A stretch of DNA of 64,000 bases from positions 4,092,001-4,156,000 of the forward strand of contig JAWZSP010000006.1 of the NCBI GenBank assembly GCA_034401135.1. Direction: 5' to 3'. Both the position numbers and the translations under genes were made by a program. The stretch comes from Volutella citrinella. Its lineage: Eukaryota; Ascomycota; Sordariomycetes; Hypocreales; Nectriaceae. Within the stretch, counting starts at the first letter, position 1; each line of letters opens with the position of its first letter. The notes below the pieces were generated by a model. It had not been told where the DNA came from. It was given only the letters and a program-made list of their open reading frames with translations, and did not search any database. Positions 23,535 to 35,646 of this stretch are shown piece after piece.

Positions 23535-25372
23535 TTAGGACTTGGTCATCTTGGTCCTCAGTCCAGGAATCTCAAGTCCACCAACCTTTCCGCGCTTGTT
23601 GAACTGGAAGACGACCTCGTCGACAGGCAAACCAGCGTAGCTGACCTTACCAAAGCTGAACCAAGTCTGACAGATGTTCTGGAACAGAGCCGTCTCAGGA
23701 ACTCCAACAGCCTGGAAACCAACCTGCCATCTGCCTTCATCACCGACGATGGGGTAGAGTCGCGCATCAACACCCGATGCACCGTCCGCCTCCTCCATCA
23801 GCTTCATCCAAGAGTCCGGGATAGACTTTCCGTTGTTGGTCCAGCTCTTGATCTTCAGGCCAGGTCCGCCGTCCAAACCAAGCACCATGGAGGTGCCGTT
23901 GGGACCGTTGAAAGTTCCAGCGTACTTCTTCTCGGCCTCCTCACGAGCAAGAGCATCGACTTCTGGGATGAAGGATTCAACAGCAAGGCCTAGGAGTGTA
24001 CGCAGGGAGACATCGCCGCCGTTTCCGGCAATGTTGATGACGAATCCGATCTTGTACTCTGGAACGACAGCCACGTATGCGCCGTAGACTGCGAAGCTGC
24101 CAAGCATGGTGTAAACCTCGAGAGGCCTGTCACCAGAGGGACGCTTGATGTTTTCGGTGTGGACGATGGCCCAGGGCATTCCAACAGCAGCGCCGGCGGG
24201 GGATGAAGTGTAAGCCCTTGGCTTGAGCCATGAGCTAGTCTGAGAGGCCGACATGATCTTGTTGCTGAGGATACCGCGAAGGAAGCGAGACAGGTCGTTG
24301 GGAGTAGAGAAAAGGCCAGCGGTACTATATTTGATCACAGTCAGTAACAAGAAAATCCCGCGATAGTTGTATAAAGTGGGAATTCTTACGGTTTCCAATA
24401 TCCCATTTCAATAGTAGCCCAGTCCTCGGCGCCGGCGGCTGTGACGATGCGACTAGCCTCTGGGATGTCGAGGCCCGAAGACTTCATCTCGAGGGGCTGA
24501 AGAAGTCGCTCCGAGAAGATGTCCTTCAAGGGCTTACCCGAGTGGCTTTCCACAGCCAGGCCGAGCAGAATAAAGGCGATGTTGCTGTAAGTCGGGGTGT
24601 TAGCGGGTGACCACACCTTGCGGCCGGTAGTGACGCCTCGGAAGAACTCTGTGGATTAAGTTAGCTGTGTAAGGAGGAGCGAAAAGTTCAAGTAGCGGTG
24701 CTTGCCTTCACGAGTGCAGACTTGGAGGCCAGGAGCATCACAAAGGGCGTAGCCGGGCCGGGGAGTCGCGTTGGGGAAACCAAACGACTTCAAGACATCG
24801 GGGCCAACGGTTGAATGCAAGTCAAAAGCGTAGCCTAAGAATAAGGGTTAGTGATGATGGACTCAGATAAAGTCACTACATAAGCTGGTCTTACCATCAC
24901 GGACGACGCCCGAGAGGTGGCTCGCAAGCAGTCGCAGCGTAACGTGCTGGAAATCAGGATGACCGACGAGCTCGGGAACATGCTTCCAAACAGGATCATC
25001 GATGATTCTCTGTTCCTGGATCAAGGCCGACAAGGTAGTGAAGAGCTTGGTAACAGAGGCGATGCGATAGATGCTGTCGCCGTCAATCTTCTGAACGCCA
25101 GCCTTGGAGACATCTGCGGTATGATGGAACTGAAAGAGGGTCTCTTCCGCAGAGGTGACAAGGACCGAGAAGGAGGTTCCAGTGGTGTTGAATGGAGGAT
25201 CAGGGCTCTTGATGAGGTCCTCCAAGGTCTTCTTCAAGCCGGCCTTCTTGGCGAGCGACTTGGGGAGGTCGGGTGCGGGAAGAACCTGTCCGGTTGGGGG
25301 ACAGTACAGAGTTCCCAGGACGGACGGAAGCAACCCAGAGGTTGCGACGAGGAGAGGTGTAATTCCCTTCAT
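23535..25372 (-). CDS. secreted beta-lactamase-fold serine hydrolase (class C-like)
   Basis: Exons 25372-24895, 24834-24706, 24648-24390 and 24324-23535 give 551 aa. An N-terminal signal peptide of about 20 residues predicts secretion. The active-site SxxK is Ser106-Val-Thr-Lys109 in RIASVTKLFT. The YxN motif is Tyr-Ser-Asn in TPTYSNIAF. Together these place it in the beta-lactamase/D-aminopeptidase/transesterase superfamily. The fungal substrate is unknown and antibiotic hydrolysis should not be assumed. The second intron (24649-24705) requires a GC donor (AG|GCAAGC), with a CTAAC branch site. The other two are GT-AG. A TATAAATA lies at 25498-25505, about 126 bp upstream. The Zn2Cys6 regulator gene is divergent from it. 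Confidence 0.87.
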
Positions 25373-26278
25373 CTTGATGTTGGGAATAGGCGAGTTGAAG
25401 AGTAGTAAGCGGGTTGCGAACAGTTGAGCTGAAGCTGGTTGTTGCGGTGCGATGAGTGAGTGGGTTGGGACTACAATCTCAATGCCGGCATCAAGCAGTA
25501 TTTATAATAATTTCCTCGAATTTGAAGCATATGAGCAATCTATCGCGAGACATGTTTGCGATAATTACTATGTCCACCAGAATAGCCTACAGATTAACCT
25601 AATGGGGCCGGAAAATGCACTAGTGCTGATCATACACCACGAAATACACAAAATAGACTGCAGCCCGATGTGTGACGCAGAGTGGCCTGGCATTGAGTGC
25701 TTACAGAGCTGTCGTAAGGTTATGTTGTTTACTGTCGTCAGCCGTATCTCGCAAAGCTCGCAAACAGACAGCCCAAAGGGACATAGGGCTGACGCTAGAG
25801 GAGAATTTTGTCCAGTAATATCACCGCTAGGCCGAGGATTGGGGGCTCAGGGCCACAATCCACAGAATAAGCACAGAATAAGCACGCATATAATCCTCGC
25901 GAGGCCAGGCGATACTGCTTTGGGCTCCAAAATGCGCGAGATCGGAGTGGGAATAATGCACAGTACCCAGCCCGCTTGCGAGTGTGGTACGCGGCTATAG
26001 GCTGAGTTTAGGTGGTCTCACTCTCTGACGGCGGGATGCGAGCTGCGAGCCATAACCCCAGCTAGTAAATGGAAGGGCATCGGCCGGTGTCTGACGTATT
26101 CCCTGCTGCGCCTCCCTCTGGCTGGTCCGCCTATTCAGTCGGTGATTTAGATATGACCCCGCCATCTCGCTCTATCCCCATTGTAGCCACAAAATGCGCG
26201 ACCGTTTGCTTTCATTCTTCAGTTCACTAACGGGCCACTCTTTGAAAAGTCCGTTCATTTCCGAGACTGTCCACCAAA
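25373..26278. promoter_or_regulatory. divergent intergenic region, hydrolase / Zn2Cys6 regulator
   Basis: The 906-bp shared region contains TATAAATA (minus strand) at 25498-25505. It also has a perfect 11-bp tandem duplication of CACAGAATAAG at 25861-25882. A 182-codon open frame at 25452-26000 has no domain and overlaps the promoter, so it is not called. Confidence 0.4.
25498..25505 (-). promoter_or_regulatory. TATA box of the beta-lactamase-fold hydrolase gene
   Basis: TATAAATA on the minus strand lies 126-133 bp before the ATG at 25372, a standard spacing for an ascomycete TATA promoter. Confidence 0.5.
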
Positions 26279-28049
26279 ATGGTCGGGGTACCGCACTCCA
26301 AGAGTTGTATCACCTGCCAGCGGAGGAAGAAAGGAGTGAGCATTTACCAAGAATACCGGTAGACACACCACAGAATCTCCGAGAGCTAACCTAACCGAGT
26401 AGTGCGATCGGAAGACGCCCACGTGTGGGCAATGCCGTGCGTCCCGGCTCGAATGCGAAGGATATGGACGTCCCCATCTATTCGTCCACGCTGCCGTCGC
26501 CAATGACTCGAGCAAGGCAATATATTCCACCAAACCAAGAACAGCCATCTCCGCCCGAACACCAATGGAAATTGCGCTACACAATTCTCTTGAAGTCAAG
26601 GCCAGTCAAGAGCTATTTCTCGGGCTATATTGGTCATCCCTCTTGCCCAATTCTCGCCCGCTGTCGCAAGGGGCCTTGCAGTACTCGACAGCACGATGGA
26701 CTTCGGTTGCCAGTGGCATGTGGAGGTCCGACGAAACACTCCGGGACGCAGTCTTGGCGGTGGTGCTAGCAACACTTGCTCAACGAGATGGGAGCCTCAC
26801 GCTGAGAGTCGGCGGGATGGAGGCGTATACAAGGGCGGTCCAGAAGATGGCATTGGCTCTCCAAGGCCGCAAGGGGGTCAGGACAGATGGGCTTCTCGCC
26901 GCCGTCCGACTGCTAATCTTCTTCGAGGTATGCATTATCGGGTTGACGTACGGTCTGTTGTACTCATGCTTTTGCAGATTATCTTCATGCCCCACAAGCG
27001 CGATCTGCCCCGCGTGGGCCAGGTATCCGAAATAGCAGGCTGGAATCAGCATTTGAACGGTGAAATCGCACTTTTTATGTCTCGTGGGCCGGATGCTTTC
27101 AAGACTGACCCTGCGCACCGGCTCTTTGTCGATGGCCGACTCAACACAGTGGATTTCCCCCGATAATGTCCGTCCAGCATCTTATAATGCTAACATCTTC
27201 CAGTTCTACCTATCCATCACTCATAGAAAAGCGTCACCATTCAGCACATCGGTGTGGAAGACCATTCCATGGGAAGGCCACAGAAAAAGCCTCCAGGATC
27301 AACTGCTCGACTGCTTAATTGATATACCCGGCATGGTTCAAGATCTCGATACCATGAGAGTTCAACGGTCTGAATCCATGCGCAAAAAATTACTCCAGCG
27401 ATGCTACGAACTGGAAGACCAACTAGCGGCTTGGGAAGACAAGATGGGACCGCGACTGATCGTGTACGACTACGACTACGTCGGCAAGCATTTGCCAGTG
27501 CCTGGAGATGACGAGAAATTTGCCCTCCTTCACCTCTGTCAACTCTACTGGACGACCTGCCTTCTAGTGTACTCTACGCTCTGGCTAGCCGAAAGCTTCT
27601 CCTGTGAGGATTCTAAAGCAGGTCATGACACAGATACGACATCATGGGGCCACCCTGCCAGCGTGTCGTCATCGGAGACAAAAAAACCGCTACTTGGCGT
27701 CCCGTCCCTCGAGGACCGACAGCACCGCCAAATGGCCCCGTCGGCATACGCATTCAAGATTGCCCGCTCCATCCACCTCGCTTGTCTCCCTGAAGCCGGT
27801 GGCTTGGGCATCCACTCGGCGACCTTTCCTCTGATCTTTGCTTTTGCGTACCTCAGCATGGCGGAGAGCATGGGGCTTGAGTGCAAAGAGAGGGCGATAA
27901 TGGCTGAACTTTTGGAAAATCCGGCGGTTGGGAAGACTATCGGCGCCTTTTCAAGGAGTATGTGGCAGGCGATGCCGGGGACTGGCGTTGTAGGGCATGC
28001 GGATATGTTCACGAGATGGTTTTTTCAAGGGTTTATGCCTCGCCAGTAG
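26279..28049 (+). CDS. Zn2Cys6 transcription factor
   Basis: Four exons, 26279-26335, 26403-26927, 26978-27148 and 27204-28049, give 532 aa. The first intron splits the zinc cluster between its second and third cysteines. Spliced, it reads C-x2-C-x6-C-x6-C-x2-C-x6-C near residues 10-36, the GAL4-type binuclear cluster, with basic QRRKKG inside. The third intron has a GTGGAT donor and a GCTAAC branch site. It restores HRLFVDGRLNTFYLSITHRK followed by VWKTIPWE, a conserved segment of the fungal-specific regulatory domain. It acts in the nucleus. The target may be the divergent hydrolase gene, by position only. Confidence 0.85.
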
Positions 28050-28714
28050 AATAATAATTGTAGAAAGTTCTATTTGAAGCCAAGCTCACATTGAAGCAGT
28101 TCTGAAAAACGAACACAGCTGCAAAAGTCTTGAGGTTCCCAGCACGCAGGGTTAGATCATTTCCATTTTGGATGAATAATTTGAGCATAACTGTATGTAT
28201 GCCTGGCCTACGTTTCCGTGTTTGCGCCTCACTCTTAGTATTTCGCCCCCTACGTAGACTAGTATATGCCTCACTGGCTCACTGACCAATCACCCTAATA
28301 GATGCTCCCAAGGTGCAACTATGCCGCCATTTCATAATACGTTGGTGCCCAATTAGTATCTGGTACTATGCTTGGGCTGGACCTCGTGGCTGTGCCGCCA
28401 TGGCGCGCCGCTCAGCCTCATGCATCTCAGCCAGGCTGACTGCCAAGATGCTTCAGACAAGGCAGACTGTGAGGCTCTACGTCTTTACTTTACGTAAGCG
28501 TCATGTGTAGAAAGTCTTCCACATCAACTCGGGAGCCTGGTGTGATACTTCTTTTTCGCATCAACCTTTGCACCGCATCGCGATAGCTTCCTCAACCACC
28601 CACCCAAGATATTCAAAACCAAGTTTCACATTTTCACATGGCTACCACCTCCTTGATCACCCATCCCCGTCCCTAGCTCCGCGCAGAAGCTACTGCTTTC
28701 AGCAACAGGCTGCC
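28050..28714. other. intergenic, promoter of the large NLR-like gene
   Basis: No gene is seen in 665 bp. The open frame runs upstream to 28568, but the 49 residues before the ATG at 28715 are untypical, so the region is treated as 5' UTR and promoter. Confidence 0.4.
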
Positions 28715-31700
28715 ATGGCGGATCCGCTCTCCATTGCGGGGAGTGTAGCTGGCTTGATCAGCCTTGCAGACGTGGTTTTCCGGGCAGTTTTCAAGTATTC
28801 GAGAGCCGTCAAGAGTGCTAAGAGTGATATAGAGGCCCTTGCTACGGAAATCAATATACTCGGGGCTGACCTGCGTCATCTCTACGCGCTCGCTTCCGAT
28901 TTTGAGGCTGACAAGGATGCCTTTGACCCCGCTCTGCGAATTCACCACCTGGGCCACTGCGACAAGACGCTCAACAACATCAAAACCAGACTCAAAAAGG
29001 CTTCCGATAGCTTTGAGCGCTCCAAAATCTCTTCGATAACACGGCAGCTGAAATGGCCCTTCTCCGCGACGGAGACCAAGGCGCTATTGGATGATGTCTC
29101 ACGCCACAAGCAAACGATCCAACTTGCTCTGTCTGCGGATACGATGCGCAAATTACAACTGGCATTATCCAAGACCGACCAACTCAATGAAAAATTGATG
29201 TCGATTGAGGAAGTAGTCAAGCGAACATACATCAACACAAAGGTTCAGATCACGGCTGCCAAGCGCAAAGTCCTCGACTACTTCATGAAAGTGAGCCCTC
29301 AGCCCAGCCTCGCGATGAGCATCAAATTGCGACACGCGATGACAGGTCTCTGGTTGACTGAGTCGCCTGACTTTCTTAACTGGCTTGAGAGTTCAAACAC
29401 AAAGCTCTGGCTAAGCGGTATCCCGGGGGCCGGCAAGACTGTGCTTGCTGGTTCTGTCATCCAGGAAGCCTTGACTCGCAGCCACCAGACAGAAGGCGTT
29501 GGGGTCTGCTACTTCTTCTGCGACTACAAGGAGTCTCAAACTTGGGACGCTGTTAACATCCTCGGAGCCCTGGCGCATCAGCTCGCTCTGCAGAAGACGG
29601 AGGCCTTTGACATTCTCCAGAAATATCACGATCTGCTCCACCCAGAAGACGCTTTGCCACAGGCACCCGAGGCCGAGGACTTGAGGGGTCAAATTATCAG
29701 CATGTGCGAGCTTTTTGAGCAAACAATCATCGTAGTCGATGGAATCGACGAATGCGGTGACTCGACCAATGATGTGCTTGACCTACTGGTTCAACTAGCA
29801 GAATATTCAGACAACGTCTCAATGGCCCTTTTTAGTCGCGATCACCTCAACATCCGCATTCGTCTCGAAGACGAATTCAAAAACATTGAAATATCTGCCC
29901 ATAGCGATGACATCAGACTCTATGTCAGCTATGAATTGGAGAAGAGGGTGCAGACGAGCAGGCTCCAGTTCTCAAGCTTTGAGGTGAGGGACGAAATCCA
30001 AGAGACGCTTGTGCGAGAGGCACAGGGAATGTAAGCACTCACCCTCTCTCTCTAAAACAGGTTCTGATTTTTTCTAGGTTTCGATGGGTCGTATGCCAAT
30101 TGGACTATCTCAGCGACTGCTCCCACGACGCTGAGCGCCTGATGGCCTTGAAGAAGCTACCACCGACGTTGTCCGAGAGTTACCGAAGATTACTCGAACG
30201 TGTGGACCGATGCTCCCCTCAAGTCGTCAAAATGGTTCAAATGTGTCTTCAATTCATTGCCTTTGCTCCGTGGCCCTTGGGAATTCTTGAACTACAGCAG
30301 GCTGTGTCGACTCCAGCAATACTAGGGTCTGAACTCAACCCAAGGAATATTATCACAGAGCAAGAAATTACCCACCGCTGCAGCAGCCTTATCCGAAAGT
30401 CTGAGGATGGAATTTCTTTCGAGTTTGCCCATTTCTCAGTCAAGGAGTTTCTGACTGACAAGCCGGCACTTGCAGCTTCTGGCCTCGTACACTACTTTTT
30501 GTCTAAGCTCGACAGCCAGACTCTCCTAACCGCACAGTGCCTGAGGTTCCTACAACTCGAAAACTTCAATCAACAGCTGGTTGCATCCAACAAGGGAATC
30601 GAATTGTTGAGAGAAAGATCTACAGAGTTCCCGTTTTACGTGTATTCGGCCATGCATCTCGCCAGCCTATCCAGCCATTCCCTGCAAAGGGCGGAATTAT
30701 TCGATCTTACCAAGGCGTTATTCAACCCTGAAAAGACGTCACACTTTCAGAACTGGACAACATTCGTTTATTCTCATTTTAATTGGCTGCTCGGCTCCCA
30801 GTATGATACAAATTTCGGATACGAGTATGCCAAATTCATTGACCAAGCCCTCAATTTCCACTGGCGCCCTATTCATATGGCTGCGGCCCTTGGTCTGCCT
30901 GAGATCTGCCAATTTCTAGTTTCTCAAGGGGCGTCTTGCCACGCAAAGTTTGAGGAGCTCTCCCCGATAGACTTGGCTCTGACATCCGTCTTCATCGTCC
31001 TTGACACCGAGACCGTGAGGAGCACATTTCCCGCTCAAGATGCCGCTGCCAATGACCTGGAACCTGTCACCTCTCTTTTGAGCCTCGAGGGCAGGACAGA
31101 TACTATCACATATCTCATGGAAGAGGGTGCAAAACCATCTTTTCATTTGCGAGAGCCGGCCCCTATCTCGGCTATTGCTTCCGGTCTCAGTTTTGTCTTG
31201 CGAGATTTTAGGCCACTTCTGGCTATATGGACACAGGACAATCCGCCTTCGGATTCCGAGGTGGGCATGTTCGAGGCTCATGTCAGCCGGTTGATTCATG
31301 GCGAGCATCACTCCGAAAAGACTCAGAAAGTGGAGGTTTCCGCATTGCAATTTTTGCAGCAACTTCAAAGAATGACTTCTTTCGAGTCTGATTGGAGCAT
31401 AAGGGTTGGTCGCGGTGTTTGGAGGCTTTCACTCCACTGGAGATTGAATTTCACAAGAAACCCTTTTGTGATTGATTCCAGAATAACCCTTTCTGAAGAG
31501 GCCATAGCTGAACAGACCTTGGCCGCAGTGAGATCTCAAGATGAGGAGCAACTCGCCGCATGCCTTTGCGACGAGCGATTGGACGTCCCCTCATTGACAT
31601 ATGCTAAGGGAGATACTCTCCTCCATTTCGCTATGGCTGAGGGTTCTCCAGTGGCGACCCGCCGCCTGCTGGAGGTAGGATGCGATCCTTACGCACAAAA

Positions 31701-34700
31701 CGACGACGGGGATCCACCAATATTACTTACGGGTCCAGACAAGTTTGCAGACAAGATAAAAATCTTTCAGGAGCAGAAGATCCCATTGTTGTCCATGAAC
31801 ACAGCTGGTCGTACCGTCTGGCATCGATTGGGGTCCCAATATCCCCACATTATCCTCCAGTACTTCGTACAAGAAGGTCTTGAGAACTTCAAGGAAATTC
31901 TCACTGTTCAAGACGATGAACGGGAAACACCACTAACAGAAATCCTGCACGATCTCATGCCAGAGGGTTTGCAAACCTTCATCAGTCTAACGCAAATGAG
32001 CAAGGACGTCGCTGGCTTTTGGCACGCCCATGGGCCGGTGTTTTGGGCAGCAGCTCGATCTGGATCTGCTTCGGTTGTCCAATGCCTTCTGGACGCAGGA
32101 GCGGAACCGGATCCTTTTTCGGCTGAATATGGAAACCCACTCCACATGGTTAACGACTTGGCGTCTCTTGATTGCCTGACGATGTTGCGACAGATCTTCC
32201 CACATGCCCTCGAGGAAAGACATAATTCCGCCCTGCCTGTGGAGGAATACTTGTCCTACACCATGGACCACAAGATTGTGCCAGATGTGGAAATCATGGA
32301 CGCTCTCCTCTCCCCGAAATTGTGTTCATGTCTCGACGAGCAAGGCCGAACTCTCTGGGAGTCCTTTTGTGATATATTACAGTCGTTCAACCAGAATGTT
32401 TTCACATATTTTACCCTCTTCGACGACACAATCTGTACTATTCTTGAAACCGGAGTACTTTCTGGCCATGAAGAGTTAAAGAATGAGTCCGTCATGAGGC
32501 TCCTCAATGGCGTGGCCAAAAAGAATTTCTTTCTTTCTCCCGGTACGCTTCACCAACTTATAGAGACAACATCTTTTTGGGAATTGACGAAAAAGTCTCC
32601 TGACATGGCTGCATTTCTCTACCACGCGATCAAGGGGGCAGACCCGGAACTAGTGGGCACGCTAGTTTCAAATGGCGTCGATGGCTCTCAAAGAATCGGC
32701 CACGACTCCGTACTTGAGCTTGTCTGCGATGCTCCTCATCTCTTTGGTTCAATAAGAGGAAAGGAGGCGGTGCGTCGGCTCCTGGACTGTGCAACTCTGC
32801 AGCAGCTTAATGAGCCCAACCCAAATGTGTCTGGCCTGAGGCTGCTTCATCGAGCGGCAACGTCCGGTAACTGGAAAGAAGCCGCCTGGATTATTGAGGA
32901 ACTTGTTCGAAGAGGCTGCGATATCAATGGGAAATCTGATCAGTACCCTCACTGCTCAGCCCTATTATACCACATCGCCAGAGGGTCGTTCCATACGGCT
33001 GAAAGCCTCCTTTCCATGGGGGCAGACCCAACGGCGGCTGATGACGACGGCTTGGATGCCGCCGCAGTGACCGTACGCTCTGGAAAAGCTGCCTTTTTGG
33101 ACACATTGATACTTCATTGCGAAAAGCATGGTTTTCAGATGGATTGGGAAAGAACATTCTCACACAAGCAGGGCAATTGGCGTAGTCCTAACGTAAATGC
33201 GCTTCAGCTCGCTTCTATGATCCCAGGCAGCACAGATTGCTTGAGCTATTATCTCGACAAAGGCCTGGTTACCAAAGTTGACCAGGCATGCGGGATGGGT
33301 TTCGTGGCGCTTCACTTTGCAGTTTGTTGCAGCGACTTGGAAGCTGTAAAATTGCTCCTCTCGCATGGAGCCAATACAATGGCTGCAGACAACGCAGGTG
33401 CCACCGCCCTTCACTTGGCTGCCGAGAGAGGGTTCCTGGATAAGGTTCAATTGTTGGTGCAGCACGGGGCAGTGCAGACGCTGGATCAATACGGCAGAAC
33501 TCCCAGACTTCTTGCCGCGAAGAAGGGCTTTGCCGAAGTCGCAGAGTTTCTTGACCAGAACAATCAAGAAGATGGAGAGAATTCCTACTCATTGAGCGTG
33601 GAGCCGGCTAGGGTCTTTTCAAGGGCAATGGCGAATGCCGTTTCCAATCCTGGTGTGAATGAGTGTGGGAGACTGTTGAACAGAGGCTGCCCCATTGACA
33701 TCAAGCTTCCTAGTGGTATCACGGCGCTTTTCCGGTGCTTGATAAGCGGCAAGTTGGAGCTTGCGAAGTGGCTACTCGAACACGGCGCTAATACGCAAGA
33801 GTTTGACGAAAAATTGCAACTATCAATGATTGAGTATTGTGCGGGGGAGAACACGCAAACATGTACCTCTATTCTGCCGAAGTTGTTTGACGTATATCTT
33901 CAGCAAGGCGGAGATTTAGTTCGGGGGTGTGACTTTCCGCTTCACCATGCGCTGCGTAGGGGGGGTCTCAAACAACTCAGAACTCTACTCGATTGCGTGC
34001 AAGATCGAATCGGGCTCATCGCGTAGGAGTCACATATACCTACCTACCTGACTTCCAAGCAATGCTGACGACCACGCAGGCGGAATGCTCAACTCGGGCC
34101 AAGAGAAGCAATGCGAGAGATTATGAACCGCTGGCTACCGAATATTGAGGACGAGTCCATTGAGGACGAGTCCATTGAGGACGCGTCCTTGTTACAACTT
34201 GCAGCTCTTTATGATGACAAACCGGCTGTAACACTGCTCATTGAAAGGGGTGCAGACCCCGACGCCACTGATAGCAGAGGGTTAGTGCTATTCGAAGATG
34301 TGGATGACAACATGCGGGATCACCTAGCCACGCTTGAAAAGTGTGACCACTCCACTCGGGCACGGGTAAATATTGATGGACATTGGCTGTGGTCAAAAAT
34401 GCTTCCACTAGGCCCTCAACCCTGGACACTGATAGGCGACATATCAGAAGCATCAAATTTCGAGCTGGCGTCACGTCTCATATGCCCTGGTTTGCAGCTA
34501 CCAGCGCTCTACCAAGATCCAAATTTAGCATGTCGTACTCGCAGGCACAGAATTTTAAGATCCGGTTGCGATTTGACGCAGTTGGACAGTCTTGGTAGCA
34601 GCGCTGTGCACGGTCTCATGTGCGAAGAGGACTGTACCAGTTTGCTCTTGGCGAGTCCGAGCATCCACAACGCGTCCGGGTTTCCATGGCACCTTGACTG

Positions 34701-35286
34701 GACGGGAGGAGGCTCAGCGGTATTCCTCGAGTCAAAGTTCCAGCATTTCCGGCGTGTACTGCCGACGGCAACATTCTACAGACTGTTGAACCTCGAACCT
34801 AGATCTGGATGGAGCCCTTTGTGTCTGGCGGCGTCCAGCAACAATCTTGAAGCTATGGAGAACTGCATGTCTATGGGGGCAGATATTGACTTTGAGGGAT
34901 CCCCCATGGGTTCTGCTCTCGTTGCTGCCTGCGCCTTTGGCAACATGAACGCAGTCAAGTGGCTAGTGCGTCGCCAGGCTGCCACGTCATACGATGGAAA
35001 CAAGGGGAGGATGAACGTCTTCTTCTTGACCCGATCAGAGCCAGTCAAAGCTTGGCTCTTGGTTGGGAGATTTACCGAGCAGCCGAAAATTGGCCATGTT
35101 GCTGAAGCAGATGCTGTTTCTGAGGTGGGCAATGGGTTCAAGCAGTGGAGTGGTTATATACGAGTCAAGCACAAACTCCATCCCTCGCTGGCGCGAAAAG
35201 TCTCTGAGAGCTCTATTGACTATGCGAAGCGACGGGCGGAACTACGAAAGGACCTGCAGGGGAAGGTGATCTCTCTGAGGTACTGA
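28715..35286 (+). CDS. giant NACHT-ankyrin NLR-like protein with fungal STAND N-terminal domain
   Basis: Exons 28715-30030, 30078-34022 and 34080-35286 give about 2155 aa. The ATG at 28715 is preferred because MADPLSIAGSVAGLISLADV is the classic start of the fungal STAND N-terminal (HeLo-like) domain, residues 1 to about 200. NACHT follows, with Walker A GIPGAGKT at 235-242 and Walker B IIVVDGIDEC at 338-347. Next is the winged-helix block FRWVVCQLDYL...LPPTLSESY. The remaining 1500 residues are degenerate ankyrin repeats, the best being LLSHGANTMAADNAGATALHLAA and its successor. Exon 3 carries a triplicated IEDES motif. Such proteins sense non-self and trigger cell death. GC content and codon bias are visibly lower than in the metabolic genes. 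Confidence 0.85.
34144..34188 (+). repeat. 15-bp in-frame tandem repeat, three copies
   Basis: Three near-identical 15-bp units, ATTGAGGACGAGTCC and variants, encode IEDES-IEDES-IEDAS just after the last splice junction of the giant NLR-like gene. The first two are identical and the third differs by one base. The copy number could vary among strains. Confidence 0.8.
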
Positions 35287-35646
35287 GGTACTGTTGGGGG
35301 AGGGGACATGGATTGGGGGCAACAGCTTCGGAGACCAGTCCGGGAGATTGCAGTTTCAGCTGGACGTACGATCTTTTAGGCTTAGCTTCACGTAGCTAAA
35401 CCCAAGATGTAACTGGGATTTCTAAGCTTTCATGATTTCAGTGCCCATCGCGACATGATCACCCGAAGCCGAGGTTCCGAGAGTCTCGACCGTTCCAAGC
35501 TTCGGCGCTGATGAATTCGGCGATCAAGGGGCAGAGAGGGCAAGCAGGTAGGCGGAAAGGAAAGCTCATAGCTCATCATTCTAATTAGGTCGTGTCTTTC
35601 ATACTATCAAGACCTCCATAGAGCGGCTCCTGAAACTAGTAACTAT
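35287..35646. other. convergent 3' flanks
   Basis: These 360 bp lie between the stops of the NLR-like and alpha-mannosidase genes. No gene is seen. Confidence 0.35.

Noticed and set aside
23535..25372. Antibiotic-resistance beta-lactamase
   Set aside because: The fold and active-site motifs are present, but fungal members of this superfamily act on diverse esters and amides. A resistance role is not supported.
25452..26000. 182-codon open frame between the hydrolase and regulator genes
   Set aside because: It overlaps the TATA box of the hydrolase gene and has no recognisable domain.
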